From Microbacterium sp. LWH3-1.2 (lineage in GTDB: Bacteria > Actinomycetota > Actinomycetes > Actinomycetales > Microbacteriaceae), in assembly GCF_040675855.1 (NCBI RefSeq), contig NZ_JBEGIK010000001.1, positions 496,001-560,000 on the forward strand: 64,000 bases of DNA, read 5' to 3'. This document shows, piece by piece, positions 8,755 through 16,390 of this stretch. The first letter of the stretch is position 1. Every line of letters begins with the position of its first letter. A model generated the notes under the pieces. The model did no database searches. It had not been told where the DNA came from and saw nothing but the letters and a program-made list of their open reading frames with translations. The translations under genes were made by a program, and so were the position numbers.

Positions 8755-9767
8755 GCGCGGGCTCCTTCGAGTTCGTCAGCCGTCGCGTGGGCGGCCTCAT
8801 CGTCTTCCGGCACGCCCTTGCCGGTCAGGGTCAGGAAGACCTCGTCGAGCGACGGCTGCTGCACGCTGAGCTCCTCGAGGTGCAGGTCGGCCTCGCGGAA
8901 CGCCACGAGCAGGTCGGCGACGGCATCGGGGTCGCTCATCGGCACGGTGAGACGCGCGGCCTCGGGCGAGACGATCGCGGTCACGCCGAGCACGCGCGAG
9001 ATCTCGCGCTGCGCCTCGACGACGTCGGATCCGGCGCGCAGCCGCAGCAGCAGCGACGACTGTCCGACCGACGCCTTGAGCTCCAGCGCCGTACCTTCGG
9101 CGACCACGGTGCCGCGGTCGATGACGGCGATGCGGTCGGCGAGCTGGTCGGCCTCGTCGAGGTACTGCGTCGTGAGCAGCACCGTCGAACCCGTCGCGAC
9201 GAGCCGGCGGATCGTGTCCCACATCTGCCCGCGCGTGCGCGGGTCGAGGCCGGTGGTCGGCTCGTCGAGGAAGATCAGCGGAGGCTGGGCGATGAGGGAT
9301 GCCGCGAGGTCGAGGCGGCGGCGCATACCGCCGGAGAACTTCGCCAGGGGCCGCGTGGCGGCCTCGGTCAGCGAGAACTCTTCGAGGAGCTCGCCGGCCT
9401 TGCGCTTCGCCTCGATACGCGACAGCCCGAGGAGCCGGCCGAAGATCACGAGGTTCTCGGTAGCGGAGAGCGTCTCGTCGACGGACGCGAACTGGCCCGT
9501 GAGGCCGATGAGCTGGCGCACGATCTGCGGCTCGCGCACGACGTCGTAGCCGAAGATCTCGGCCCGTCCGGCGTCGGGACGCAGCAGGGTGGCCAGCATG
9601 CTGATGGTGGTGGTCTTGCCCGCGCCGTTGGGGCCGAGCACGCCGTAGACGGTGCCGGCCTCGACGGTCAGATCGACGCCGTCGACCGCGCGGTTGGCGC
9701 CGAAGCTCTTCACGAGCCCTTCGGCGCGGACCGCGGGGGTGAGGGATGCGGAACTGGTGTTGGTCAT
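8751..9767 (-). CDS. DrrA-type ABC exporter ATPase
   Basis: ATP-binding subunit (338 residues) of the same exporter. Walker A GPNGAGKTT lies near residue 44, the ABC signature is FSGGMRRRLDLAASL, and Walker B is LIFLDEPTTGLDPRTR with the following H-loop region LLTTQYLDEADQLADRI. The C-terminal domain with LSVQQPSLDEVFLTLTG is the daunorubicin-resistance subfamily ending. ATG 9767 has GAAAGGCG seven bases upstream and is preferred to an in-frame ATG 21 bases further upstream. The first gene of the two-gene operon, it is preceded by four spaced heptamer repeats (see 9808-9857). Confidence 0.9.
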   Translation of the reverse strand: MTNTSSASLTPAVRAEGLVKSFGANRAVDGVDLTVEAGTVYGVLGPNGAGKTTTISMLATLLRPDAGRAEIFGYDVVREPQIVRQLIGLTGQFASVDETLSATENLVIFGRLLGLSRIEAKRKAGELLEEFSLTEAATRPLAKFSGGMRRRLDLAASLIAQPPLIFLDEPTTGLDPRTRGQMWDTIRRLVATGSTVLLTTQYLDEADQLADRIAVIDRGTVVAEGTALELKASVGQSSLLLRLRAGSDVVEAQREISRVLGVTAIVSPEAARLTVPMSDPDAVADLLVAFREADLHLEELSVQQPSLDEVFLTLTGKGVPEDDEAAHATADELEGARA

Positions 9768-9807
9768 GGATTCGCCTTTCGACGTCACCCAGAGTGCGCC
9801 GCGCGTG

Positions 9808-9857
9808 CTGTCACCGCCCTGTCACGGCGACGGTGCCGCTGTCACGGCGCTGTCATG
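9808..9857 (-). promoter_or_regulatory. Four direct GTGACAG-type heptamers upstream of the drug exporter
   Basis: On the plus strand CTGTCAC, CTGTCAC, CTGTCAC and CTGTCAT begin at 9808, 9819, 9839 and 9850, i.e. spacings of 11, 20 and 11 bases, 40 to 90 bases upstream of the exporter ATPase start. Heptamer direct repeats one helical turn apart are the known binding pattern of SARP and OmpR-type winged helices. The SARP-like gene 4712-7702 is the natural candidate binder. The repeats are seen directly; the regulator assignment is inference. Confidence 0.5.
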
Positions 9858-10001
9858 GCGCCCTCGAACGGGACGGATGCGGCGACGGCACGCCCGAGAC
9901 CGCGCGTTCTCCACATCCGGCAACAGAATTGGACACCGGGTCCCAACGCCTGGCTAGGGTGGGAGGACCCGCCGGCCCGCCCCCTCGCCTGGAGACAGAT
10001 C

Positions 10002-10469
10002 ATGCTGCCGTTCCTCATCGTCGGAGGCGTCGGCCTCGCGGTCCTCCTGATCTCGCTGATCGTCGGCGACATCTTCGATCACTTCGACATCGGCGACGGC
10101 GCCATCTCGGGCACCGCACTGGGCATCGCGGCCGTCGTGTTCGGGGCATCCGGCGCCCTCACGACCACGAACGGACTCGACACCGTCTGGGCGTACGTCC
10201 TCGCCGCTGTGCTGGCGGTGCTCGCGTACGTCATCGCGGTGGTCTTCGTGAAGCGGCTCACGAAGAGCTCGGACGGGGTGCCCGCCTCGGCGCTCGGTCT
10301 GTCGGGTGTCACACGCTCCACGGTCTCCCCGGCGGGCGGCGAGGTGAGCCTCGACGGCCCCCACGAGGTGGAGCGACGCCTCGCATACTCCGACGAGACC
10401 ATCGCCGAGGGCGCGCGCATCCGCGTCATCGAGCACTCCGGCACCCGCGTCAAGGTCGTCGCGGAATAG
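10002..10469 (+). CDS. NfeD-like membrane protein
   Basis: A 155-residue inner-membrane protein with four hydrophobic segments in the first 90 residues (FLIVGGVGLAVLLISLIVGD, ISGTALGIAAVVFGASG, WAYVLAAVLAVLAYVIAVVF). A C-terminal OB-fold domain follows (GLSGVTRSTVSPAGGEVSLD ... GARIRVIEHSGTRVKVV). NfeD proteins are partners of SPFH/flotillin proteins in membrane microdomains, and the next gene, 60 bases downstream, is a flotillin. GGAGACAG precedes the ATG. Confidence 0.85.
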   Translation: MLPFLIVGGVGLAVLLISLIVGDIFDHFDIGDGAISGTALGIAAVVFGASGALTTTNGLDTVWAYVLAAVLAVLAYVIAVVFVKRLTKSSDGVPASALGLSGVTRSTVSPAGGEVSLDGPHEVERRLAYSDETIAEGARIRVIEHSGTRVKVVAE

Positions 10470-10529
10470 ATCCCCCCGCGGTCCGGGCCGGGAGCCCCGG
10501 GTCGCGGCATCCCACGAGAAAGGTCGTCC

Positions 10530-12044
10530 ATGACGAACGAACTCATCCAAGTGATCGCCGCCGTCGCGCTCGTCGTCGCGGTGCTCGGGCTCATCACGTT
10601 CATCGCGCGGCGCATCCGCCGCGTCCCCCCGAACGAGGCGCTCGTCATCGTCGGCCGCGGGGCCGGACGCCCGGCGCCCGGCGAGACCGGCAGCGGCCAG
10701 CGCGTCGTGATCGGCGGCCGCACCTTCGTGTGGCCGATCCTGCAGCAGGGCTTCTCGATCTCGCTCGAGCAGCGCCAGATCGGGATCACCGTCGAGGGGG
10801 TCGACAAGAACCGCATCAAGATCGCGATCAAGGCGTCGATCAACTTCAAGGTCTCGGGCACGGAGGACGGTGTGCGGCGCGCGGCCCAGCGCTTCCTGTC
10901 GCAGCAGGATCTCCTGACCGAGATCATCAAGGAGTCGCTCGAGGGGTCGCTGCGCTCGATCGTCGGCGACATGACGATCGAGCAGATCATCTCTGACCGC
11001 AAGAGCCTCTCCGACCGCGTCGTCGCCGAGACCAAGGCCGACCTCGTCGAACAGGGCCTGCAGGTCGACCTGCTCAACATCAGCGACATCTCGACGCCGG
11101 GCAGCGACTACCTCGCGAACCTCGGCCGCGCCGAGGCCGCCCGCGCGCGCCAGGTCGCCGAGATCAGCGAGGCCGAGGCGTCGCGAGCCAGCGAGTTCGC
11201 ACGCATCGAGGCGTCGGAGCAGATCGCCGAGCGGCAGAAGGCCCTCGCCCTCAAGCAGGCCACGATCAAGGCCGAGACCGACCGGGCGAACGCCGAGGCG
11301 CAGGCCGCGGGCCAGCTGGCCACCGCCGAGCAGGACAAGCTCGTCGCCGTGCAGGAGCGCGAAGCGCTCACCGAGCAGGCGCTCGTGACGCAGGAGCGCC
11401 TCGACATCGAGATCCGCAAGCCCGCCGAGGCGCAGGCCTACGCCGAGGTGCAGAGGGCGACCGCACAGCGCGACGCCGCGAACGCCGCCACCGAGGCCGA
11501 CGCGTTCAAGCGCACCAAGATCGCCGAGGCGAACAAGGTCGCCGCCGTGCAAGATGCCGAGGCCGCCGCGACGGCCGTCCGCGTGTCGGGTGAGGCCGAG
11601 CGCGACAAGCAGGTCGCCCTGGCCGCGGGTATCAAGGCGGAGGGTGAGGCCCGCGCGGCCGCGACCCAGGCCGAGGGTCTCGCCGAGGCCACGTCCATCG
11701 ACGCGAAGGCGCTCGCGCTGCAGAAGTACGGCGAGGCCGCCCTCGCGCAGGAGATCATCTCGCGCCTCCCCGACATCGTGCGGGCGGCGGCCGAGCCGAT
11801 CGCCTCGATCGACAAGCTCACCGTCGTCTCGACCGACGGCGCATCCGAGATGACGAAGACGGTCGGGCGCGTGCTCGGCGAGGGCACCGAGGTCGTGAAG
11901 GGCCTCACCGGGCTCGACCTCAACACACTGCTGCAGGCCTTCGCGCTGAAGACGGCGGGAGCGGACGCCGCGGCCCTCGCCGACGGCGCAGGCACTGCGG
12001 CGAAGAAGGCGGCGAAGGACGCCGCCGCCTCGATCGGCGGCTGA
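10530..12044 (+). CDS. Flotillin-family SPFH/Band 7 protein
   Basis: A 504-residue membrane-associated scaffold protein. One N-terminal membrane segment (about residues 6-24) precedes an SPFH domain (PNEALVIVGRG, VWPILQQGFSISLEQRQIGI, then the ISDISTPGSDYLANLGRAEA end). A long Ala/Glu-rich coiled coil (about residues 200-390) with repeated AEA segments follows, and a flotillin-like C-terminus (EIISRLPDIVRAAAEPIASI). GAAAGGTCG is the ribosome-binding site. It forms a two-gene unit with the NfeD-like gene and is closed by a strong hairpin at 12057-12089. The role in membrane microdomain organisation is known for the family, not shown here. Confidence 0.9.
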   Translation: MTNELIQVIAAVALVVAVLGLITFIARRIRRVPPNEALVIVGRGAGRPAPGETGSGQRVVIGGRTFVWPILQQGFSISLEQRQIGITVEGVDKNRIKIAIKASINFKVSGTEDGVRRAAQRFLSQQDLLTEIIKESLEGSLRSIVGDMTIEQIISDRKSLSDRVVAETKADLVEQGLQVDLLNISDISTPGSDYLANLGRAEAARARQVAEISEAEASRASEFARIEASEQIAERQKALALKQATIKAETDRANAEAQAAGQLATAEQDKLVAVQEREALTEQALVTQERLDIEIRKPAEAQAYAEVQRATAQRDAANAATEADAFKRTKIAEANKVAAVQDAEAAATAVRVSGEAERDKQVALAAGIKAEGEARAAATQAEGLAEATSIDAKALALQKYGEAALAQEIISRLPDIVRAAAEPIASIDKLTVVSTDGASEMTKTVGRVLGEGTEVVKGLTGLDLNTLLQAFALKTAGADAAALADGAGTAAKKAAKDAAASIGG

Positions 12045-12056
12045 CGCCCTCTCGGC

Positions 12057-12089
12057 GAAGCGCCCGGTCCTGTGAGGGCCGGGCGCTTC
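12057..12089 (+). terminator. Hairpin terminator after nfeD-flotillin
   Basis: GAAGCGCCCGG and its near-perfect complement CCGGGCGCTTC flank a short loop, beginning 13 bases after the flotillin stop. There is no long T tract beyond TCATTC, which is usual in high-GC actinobacteria. Confidence 0.75.
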
Positions 12090-12207
12090 GTCATTCCCAC
12101 CACGCCGGACCACAACTCAGGCGGAACGAGGCCGACGGCCCCCGGCATGCGGCCGCGGGCCCCGATCTGCCTGAGTCATGCGCACGGGCCCGACGCGCCC
12201 GCCGCGA

Positions 12208-12990
12208 CTACCGGAGGACGCGGCCGCTCACGGCGAGCGTGAGCCGTCGCGGCATCACCTGCGCCGCCCACGCGCTGAAGGCGTTGGCGCGGCCGGAGAC
12301 GACGCTCGGCGGCACGTCATCGCGATCGAGCCGGCGGAGGGTCAGCTCGACCACCTGCGCCGGCGTCTGAAAGCGCCCGACGGCCGCGTCGGCGCCGGTG
12401 ATGTCGAAGAACTCGGTGCGCGTCGCACCCGGGCTCACCGCGATCACGCCCAGCCCCGAGGCCTTCGTCTCGTACGCGAGGGCCTCGGTGAAGCTCAGTA
12501 CGAACGCCTTCGTCGCCCCGTACACCGCCATGTTGGGGCACGGCTGGTACGCGCCCGTGCTCGCGATGCCCACCAGCGCACCTCGCCCGTCGGCGACCAT
12601 CTCCGGCAGCACCGCCCGGGTGATCGCGACGAGCGCCGCGACGTTGACCTGCACCATCTCGCCGATGCGTGCCGCGTCGGCCTCGGCGAACGCACCTTTC
12701 ATCCCGAAGCCGGCGTTGTTGACCAGCGTCTGCACGCGGATCCCCCGCTCGTCGAGTTCCCGCCGAAGCGCGGCCGCAGCATCCGGTCGCGTCAGATCGA
12801 GGGCGATCGGCGTCGCCCGCACCCCGTGGTCACGGGTGAGCCGGTCCGCCAGGTCGCGCAGCCGGTCCTCGCGGCGGGCGACGAGCACGACGTCGGCGCC
12901 GCGGGCGGCGAGCTGCGTCGCGTACTCGACGCCGAGTCCGGCGCTGGCACCGGTGATGAGCGCGGTCGTGCCGCGGTAGTCTCTGGTCAT
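12208..12990 (-). CDS. SDR-family oxidoreductase
   Basis: A 260-residue classical short-chain dehydrogenase. The NAD(P)-binding TGASAGLG is at residues 12-19, the NNAG motif in LVNNAGFG, and the catalytic Ser-Tyr-Lys set appears as IASTGAY followed by YGATK. An Arg pair (VARRED) after the second strand suggests NADP preference. The substrate is unknown; the sequence resembles the DltE/short-chain ketoreductase group. It is transcribed divergently from the TetR gene 13053-13640, with a near-ideal promoter whose -35/-10 spacer overlaps a palindrome, so control by that TetR protein is likely. Confidence 0.85.
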   Translation of the reverse strand: MTRDYRGTTALITGASAGLGVEYATQLAARGADVVLVARREDRLRDLADRLTRDHGVRATPIALDLTRPDAAAALRRELDERGIRVQTLVNNAGFGMKGAFAEADAARIGEMVQVNVAALVAITRAVLPEMVADGRGALVGIASTGAYQPCPNMAVYGATKAFVLSFTEALAYETKASGLGVIAVSPGATRTEFFDITGADAAVGRFQTPAQVVELTLRRLDRDDVPPSVVSGRANAFSAWAAQVMPRRLTLAVSGRVLR

Positions 12991-12997
12991 GGCAGCC

Positions 12998-13026
12998 AAT
13001 GTAGACACTGACAGCATTGTTGTCAA
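12998..13026 (-). promoter_or_regulatory. Promoter of the SDR gene overlapping a TetR-type palindrome
   Basis: On the minus strand TTGACA (13026-13021) and TACATT (13003-12998) are separated by exactly 17 bases, and the ATG follows eight bases after the -10 box, so the transcript would be nearly leaderless. The spacer contains the 15-base near-palindrome GACAGCATTGTTGTC (13010-13024), which sits between the two divergent genes. Its position over the -35 element fits repression by the adjacent TetR protein. Confidence 0.7.
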
Positions 13027-13052
13027 TGCCAACATGGCGCTAGGGTGGGACC

Positions 13053-13640
13053 GTGACGGAGCGCACCTATCACCACGGCAATCTGCGGTCCGCCCTGTTG
13101 CAGCGCGCGTGGGACGTCGTCGACGAGGAGGGGGCCGACGGCCTCTCATTGCGCCAGCTCGCGCGCGACGTCGGCGTCAGCCACGGAGCATCCGGCCGCC
13201 ACTTCCGTGACAAGGCGGCTCTGCTCGACGCTCTCGCCGCCCTGGGGTTCGCACGGATGAACGCGGCGCTGACGGATGCCTCGACCCGGCCCGGACCCTT
13301 CTCCGAACGATTCGCGGCAGCCGCTCGGGCGTACGTCGGCTTCGCCGTGTCGCATCCGGCGGTGCTGGCCGTCATGTACTCCGCCAAGCATCACCCGGAG
13401 GCATCGGAAGAACTCCGGACGCTCAGCCACGTCGGCATGACCGGGCTTGTCGCCCTCGTCGTGGACGGGCAAGAAGCCGGGGACGTCCGCGCCGGCCCGC
13501 CGGAACGGCACGCACTCGTCGCCTTCGCATCCGTGCACGGCGTCGCGACGCTCGCAACCGACGACCTGCTGAACGGCGTGCCCTGGGAGACCGCGGCCGA
13601 CGCGGTCATCGACTTCGTGCGCAGCGGCCTCATGCCGTAG
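13053..13640 (+). CDS. TetR/AcrR-family regulator (WHG-domain type)
   Basis: A 195-residue repressor-like protein with GTG start. The N-terminal helix-turn-helix is clear (GLSLRQLARDVGVSHGASGRHF, split here as GLSLRQLARDVG and VSHGASGRHFRDK, residues about 30-52). The C-terminal domain resembles the TetR WHG ligand-binding type. It lies divergent to the SDR gene and probably controls both genes through the palindrome at 13010-13024. The ligand is unknown. The gene converges on a fragmentary minus-strand frame (13641-13871). Confidence 0.85.
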   Translation: MTERTYHHGNLRSALLQRAWDVVDEEGADGLSLRQLARDVGVSHGASGRHFRDKAALLDALAALGFARMNAALTDASTRPGPFSERFAAAARAYVGFAVSHPAVLAVMYSAKHHPEASEELRTLSHVGMTGLVALVVDGQEAGDVRAGPPERHALVAFASVHGVATLATDDLLNGVPWETAADAVIDFVRSGLMP

Positions 13641-13871
13641 ACCCGGAGCGGCCGGGTTCAGGCCGACCGAACTCGGGTCGATGCCGCCGGCGTACACCTC
13701 GGCGGCGTGCTGGTACCGCACGTCGGGATCGGCGCAGTAGGCGTAGTAGTGGATCGTGCGGTCGACGATCGGCTCGTCGCTCCAGCGGACGTACCGGATG
13801 TACCTCGCCGGCGTCCTGATGATGTGCCACTCCGCCAGGGAGGATGCGACGACCCGGCCGGGTCGCCGCAT
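13641..13871 (-). pseudogene. Hypothetical protein fragment, possibly truncated
   Basis: The minus strand from 13871 reads SSLAEWHIIRTPARYIRYVR, then WSDEPIVDRTIHYYAYCADP, then VRYQHAAEVYAGGIDPS. The His/Tyr/Trp-rich composition is protein-like and unlike an antisense shadow. No stop occurs at its end; the frame simply runs on antisense to the TetR gene, where composition becomes shadow-like. Either a short real gene overlaps the TetR gene, or this is an N-terminal remnant joined to it. I do not recognise the family. Confidence 0.35.
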
Positions 13872-13886
13872 CCGTCCTCTTGCGGG

Positions 13887-15272
13887 TCAGGCGCCCTTCA
13901 GGCGCTCCGCGAGGTAGTCGTGCAGGCCCTCGAGCGGGACACGCTCTTGACCCATGGTGTCGCGGTCGCGCACGGTGACGGCGCGGTCGTCGAGCGAGTC
14001 GAAGTCGACCGTGACGCAGAAGGGCGTTCCGATCTCGTCCTGGCGACGGTAGCGGCGGCCGATGGCGCCGGCGTCGTCGAAGTCGATGTTCCAGTCGCCG
14101 CGGAGCTGCTCCGCGACCTCGCGGGCGATCGGCGAGAGCTGCTCGTTGCGCGACAGCGGGAGCACCGCGACCTTGACCGGGGCCAGCCGCGGGTCGAGCT
14201 TCAGCACGGTGCGAGTGTCGGTACCGCCCTTCGCGTTGGGCGCCTCCTCCTCGTGGTAAGCGTCGACGAGGAAGGCCATCATGGCGCGGGTGAGGCCGAA
14301 GGAGGGCTCGATGACGTACGGGATGTACTTCTCGCCCGATGCCTGGTCGAAGTAGGTCAGCGACTGGCCCGACGCCTCGGAATGCGAGCCGAGGTCGTAG
14401 TCGGTGCGGTTGGCGACCCCCATGAGCTCGCCCCACTCCTTGCCGGCGAAGCCGAAGCGGTACTCGACGTCGATCGTGCCGTCGGAGTAGTGGGCGCGGT
14501 CCTCTTCGGGCACCTCGAACCGGCGCATGTTGTCGGGGTCGATGCCGAGGGCGACGAACCAGTCCCAGCACTCGTCGACCCAGTGCTCGAACCACTCCTG
14601 GGCCTCGGCGGGCGGCACGAAGTACTCGATCTCCATCTGCTCGAACTCACGCGTACGGAAGATGAAGTTGCCGGGCGTGATCTCGTTGCGGAACGCCTTG
14701 CCGACCTGGCCGATGCCGAACGGCGGCTTCTTGCGGCTGGCGGTGAGCACGTTCGAGAAGTTCACGAAGATGCCCTGCGCGGTCTCGGGACGCAGGTAGT
14801 AGAGGCCCGACTCGTCGTCGACGACGCCGAGGTAGGTCTTCACCAGGCCCGAGAACGCCTTGGGCTCGGTGTACTGGCCCTTCGTTCCGCAGTTGGGGCA
14901 GGGGACGTCGGCGAGGCCGTTCTCGGCCTTGCGGCCCTTGCGCGCCTCGAAGTCCTCGATCAGGTTGTCGGCGCGGAAGCGCTTGTGGCACTGCAGGCAC
15001 TCGACGAGCGGATCGGTGAAGGTGGCGACGTGACCGGATGCCTCCCACACGCGCTTGGGCAGGATGATCGACGAATCCAGGCCCACCATGTCGCCCCGGC
15101 CGCGGACGAACGTCTGCCACCACTGGCGGCGGATGTTCTCCTTGAGCTCCGTGCCGAGGGGGCCGTAGTCCCATGCCGACCGGGATCCGCCGTAGATCTC
15201 ACCCGCCTGGAAAACGAACCCGCGATGACGGGCGAGGGCGATGACTTTGTCGAGGCGAGACTGCTCGGCCAC
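13887..15272 (-). CDS. glyS: Glycyl-tRNA synthetase, single-chain class II
   Basis: Charges tRNA-Gly with glycine. The 461-residue length is the norm for the eukaryote-like alpha2 type used by actinobacteria. The N-terminal [20 protein letters not shown] leads into motif 1, and zinc-binding cysteines occur in [12 protein letters not shown] and [13 protein letters not shown]. Motif 2 is [20 protein letters not shown], motif 3 includes [12 protein letters not shown], and the anticodon-binding domain begins near [19 protein letters not shown] 15272 is chosen because it gives the family-length N-terminus; an upstream ATG extension has no similarity. The symbol glyQS is also used. Confidence 0.93.
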   Translation of the reverse strand: MAEQSRLDKVIALARHRGFVFQAGEIYGGSRSAWDYGPLGTELKENIRRQWWQTFVRGRGDMVGLDSSIILPKRVWEASGHVATFTDPLVECLQCHKRFRADNLIEDFEARKGRKAENGLADVPCPNCGTKGQYTEPKAFSGLVKTYLGVVDDESGLYYLRPETAQGIFVNFSNVLTASRKKPPFGIGQVGKAFRNEITPGNFIFRTREFEQMEIEYFVPPAEAQEWFEHWVDECWDWFVALGIDPDNMRRFEVPEEDRAHYSDGTIDVEYRFGFAGKEWGELMGVANRTDYDLGSHSEASGQSLTYFDQASGEKYIPYVIEPSFGLTRAMMAFLVDAYHEEEAPNAKGGTDTRTVLKLDPRLAPVKVAVLPLSRNEQLSPIAREVAEQLRGDWNIDFDDAGAIGRRYRRQDEIGTPFCVTVDFDSLDDRAVTVRDRDTMGQERVPLEGLHDYLAERLKGA

Positions 15273-15341
15273 GGTGGCTCCAATGGTCGGGAGGGGATGC
15301 ACGAGGGTGCGAGAGGCCGCTGACCGCGGCATCCGTCGATT

Positions 15342-16379
15342 CTAGTCGTCGTGCGGCGAGGGGCCGGCCTGGCCGTCAGCGCTCTTGAACGCGCGGTCCC
15401 ACTCCTGCAGTTCCTTGCGGCGGCCGATGAGGCCGTCGAGCGAGACCTGGAAGTGGAGGCCGCGGCGGGCGTTCACCTGCTTGATGTTCTCGACGAGCTC
15501 CGTCGAGAACGACGTCAGGGCGGTGCGCACCTCGCGGACGCGGTCGACGGGGTCGTCCCACAGGCCGGGGTGCTGCAGGATGTCGAGCAGATAGTCGCGA
15601 TCGAGCGCCGCGGTGAGCTTGCGCAGCGTCTCGCCGTATTCGACGGCGGCCGTGGCCCGCTGGCCCTCGTCGCCCTTGCGGTCGAGGCGGTCGAAGAGCT
15701 CGGTCGTGTTGTTCGCGACGGTCGCGATCTCGCTGGCCACCTCCGTGGCGTCGCGATTGCCGGATGCCCCGGCCGCCGCGTACTCGCCGCTCAGCGCCCG
15801 CAGCCTTCCCACGAGCGGGCGCACGGTGTCGGGGAGCGGCGCGTGATGGCCCGCTGCGCCGCGGCGCCGCCGCCGCAGAACCGCCCACAGCGCGCCGCCG
15901 GCCGCGACGAGCACGACGAGCCCCAGCGCACCGCCGACGACGAGCGCGCCGTCCACCCCGCCGCCCTGGGTCGCGTCAGCGGGCGTCGCGGCGACCACGC
16001 CCTCGACCGTCTGGAGGATCGCGCCCTCGAGCGAGTCGGCGGAGTTCTCCGCCTCGTTCGCGATGCGCAGGGCCTCGCCGGTCGGCTGCACGACCCGGGA
16101 GCCGGCCGACAGATCGTCGCCGACCGCGACGATGATCGTCTGGTAGCCGGGCAGCCCGGCCAGCTCCCGCACGATGTCCATTCCCGTCGCCTCGAGCGCG
16201 GCGTTGTCGGAGAACACGGCGACCGCGATCGACTCGTCGGTCACCTCCTGCTCCAACGTCTGCCGCAGGGCGTCCGCCCCCTGCACCTCGTTCGAGACGT
16301 AGACGTTGCCGTTCGCGAGCGCCTCCTCGGCCTCGTCGACGTAGACGCCGGAGCCGTCGGCGGCGAAGGTCAGCAGCAT
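15342..16379 (-). CDS. Membrane protein with extracytoplasmic N-terminal domain, partner of VWA lipoprotein
   Basis: A 345-residue protein of unknown function. Residues 1-150 form an alpha/beta domain (MLLTFAADGSGVYVDEAEEA, later ESIAVAVFSDNAAL and YQTIIVAVGDDLS) that recalls TPM-type domains. A single membrane segment near 150-175 (GALVVGGALGLVVLVAAGGA) is followed by a basic stop-transfer RRRRRG and a helical cytoplasmic domain to the end. No cleavable signal peptide is evident. It begins 11 bases after the VWA-lipoprotein stop, so the two form an operon. Such pairs often accompany TelA-type toxic-anion-resistance genes, but no telA is present in the window. Confidence 0.6.
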   Translation of the reverse strand: MLLTFAADGSGVYVDEAEEALANGNVYVSNEVQGADALRQTLEQEVTDESIAVAVFSDNAALEATGMDIVRELAGLPGYQTIIVAVGDDLSAGSRVVQPTGEALRIANEAENSADSLEGAILQTVEGVVAATPADATQGGGVDGALVVGGALGLVVLVAAGGALWAVLRRRRRGAAGHHAPLPDTVRPLVGRLRALSGEYAAAGASGNRDATEVASEIATVANNTTELFDRLDRKGDEGQRATAAVEYGETLRKLTAALDRDYLLDILQHPGLWDDPVDRVREVRTALTSFSTELVENIKQVNARRGLHFQVSLDGLIGRRKELQEWDRAFKSADGQAGPSPHDD

Positions 16380-16390
16380 CCGTCCGCCGT

